5,140 nucleotides of DNA, from positions 1 through 5,140 of the forward strand of contig JAEENF010000285.1 in the NCBI GenBank assembly GCA_016283605.1, written 5' to 3'. The notes under the pieces are model-generated. The model ran no database searches and had not been told where the DNA came from. It saw nothing but the letters and a program-made list of their open reading frames with translations. This document shows positions 5,028 to 5,140 of this stretch, one piece after another. Each line of letters begins with the position of its first letter. Position 1 is the first letter of the stretch. Origin of the DNA: Prevotella sp. (lineage in GTDB: Bacteria; Bacteroidota; Bacteroidia; Bacteroidales; Bacteroidaceae). The position numbers and the translations under genes are program-made.

Positions 5028-5140
5028 GCTTTCGCTCAAAAACTAGAGATGAGGGCATGAAGAAAGAGTTCTTTGAAAGATTTACATAGACAGAAGTAGT
5101 ACAAGAAGCGAGCGCCTTTATATTATTAATAATGTACAGG
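5028..5140 (+). other. Leader of a ribosomal RNA operon (16S gene beyond the window)
   Basis: The sequence after the promoter has no open frame and looks like the untranslated leader that precedes 16S rRNA in Prevotella-type genomes (agttctttgaaaga, then agtagtacaagaagcgagcg). Two CGCT elements (5027-5030, 5033-5036) can pair with AGCGAGCG (5107-5114), enclosing the boxA-like site in a loop, possibly a processing stem. The typical 16S start (AGAGTTTGATC) is not reached, so the rRNA identity is inferred from the leader. Confidence 0.7.
5068..5078 (+). promoter_or_regulatory. boxA-like antitermination element
   Basis: gttctttgaaa resembles boxA (E. coli TGCTCTTTAACA), the RNA site where NusB and S10 load to let polymerase read through the long untranslated rRNA genes. 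It lies about 40 nt after the expected transcription start, a normal place. Confidence 0.6.

Overview
The window looks like chromosomal DNA from a Bacteroidales bacterium, most likely Prevotellaceae. Three things point there: promoters of the Bacteroidetes type (TTTG, 19-21 bp, TAnnTTTG), A/T-rich start regions without Shine-Dalgarno sequences, and lipoprotein families (FAS1-domain, DUF4923-like) typical of that group. The genus is an inference from protein style; no ribosomal gene body is present to confirm it.

Layout. All recognisable protein genes lie on the minus strand, so the story reads right to left. At the right end, on the plus strand, a near-perfect promoter (4992-5022) and a leader with a boxA-like element announce a ribosomal RNA operon whose 16S gene lies beyond the window. 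A GT-rich and then AT-rich spacer (about 4753-4990) separates it from a divergent minus-strand gene for a DUF4923-like lipoprotein (4097-4699). Next comes a compact arginine-biosynthesis operon: argR (3514-3990), a GNAT acyltransferase (2862-3479), argG (1644-2846) and argC (641-1609). Gaps are only 34, 15 and 34 nt, and the operon is closed by a strong intrinsic terminator at 587-617. After an AT-rich spacer (382-586) comes the 5' part (127 codons) of a FAS1-domain surface lipoprotein that runs off the left edge.

How the genes work together. ArgR is the arginine-sensing repressor. The GNAT protein is the best candidate for the first step, N-acylation of glutamate. ArgC performs the third step, reduction of the acyl-glutamyl phosphate, and ArgG the penultimate step to argininosuccinate. 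In Bacteroides the pathway is known to use N-succinyl rather than N-acetyl intermediates, so the acyl group here could be succinyl. argB, argD, the transcarbamylase gene and argH are not in the window.

The most interesting non-coding signal is the 106-nt gap upstream of argR. It holds a consensus promoter, a 13-bp perfect inverted repeat lying over the -7 box and spacer, a second 9-bp inverted repeat just upstream of the -33 box, and a 12-bp palindrome. The arrangement suggests ArgR autoregulation through operators whose core is TGCA. I found no wholly new system, mobile element, CRISPR array or tRNA.
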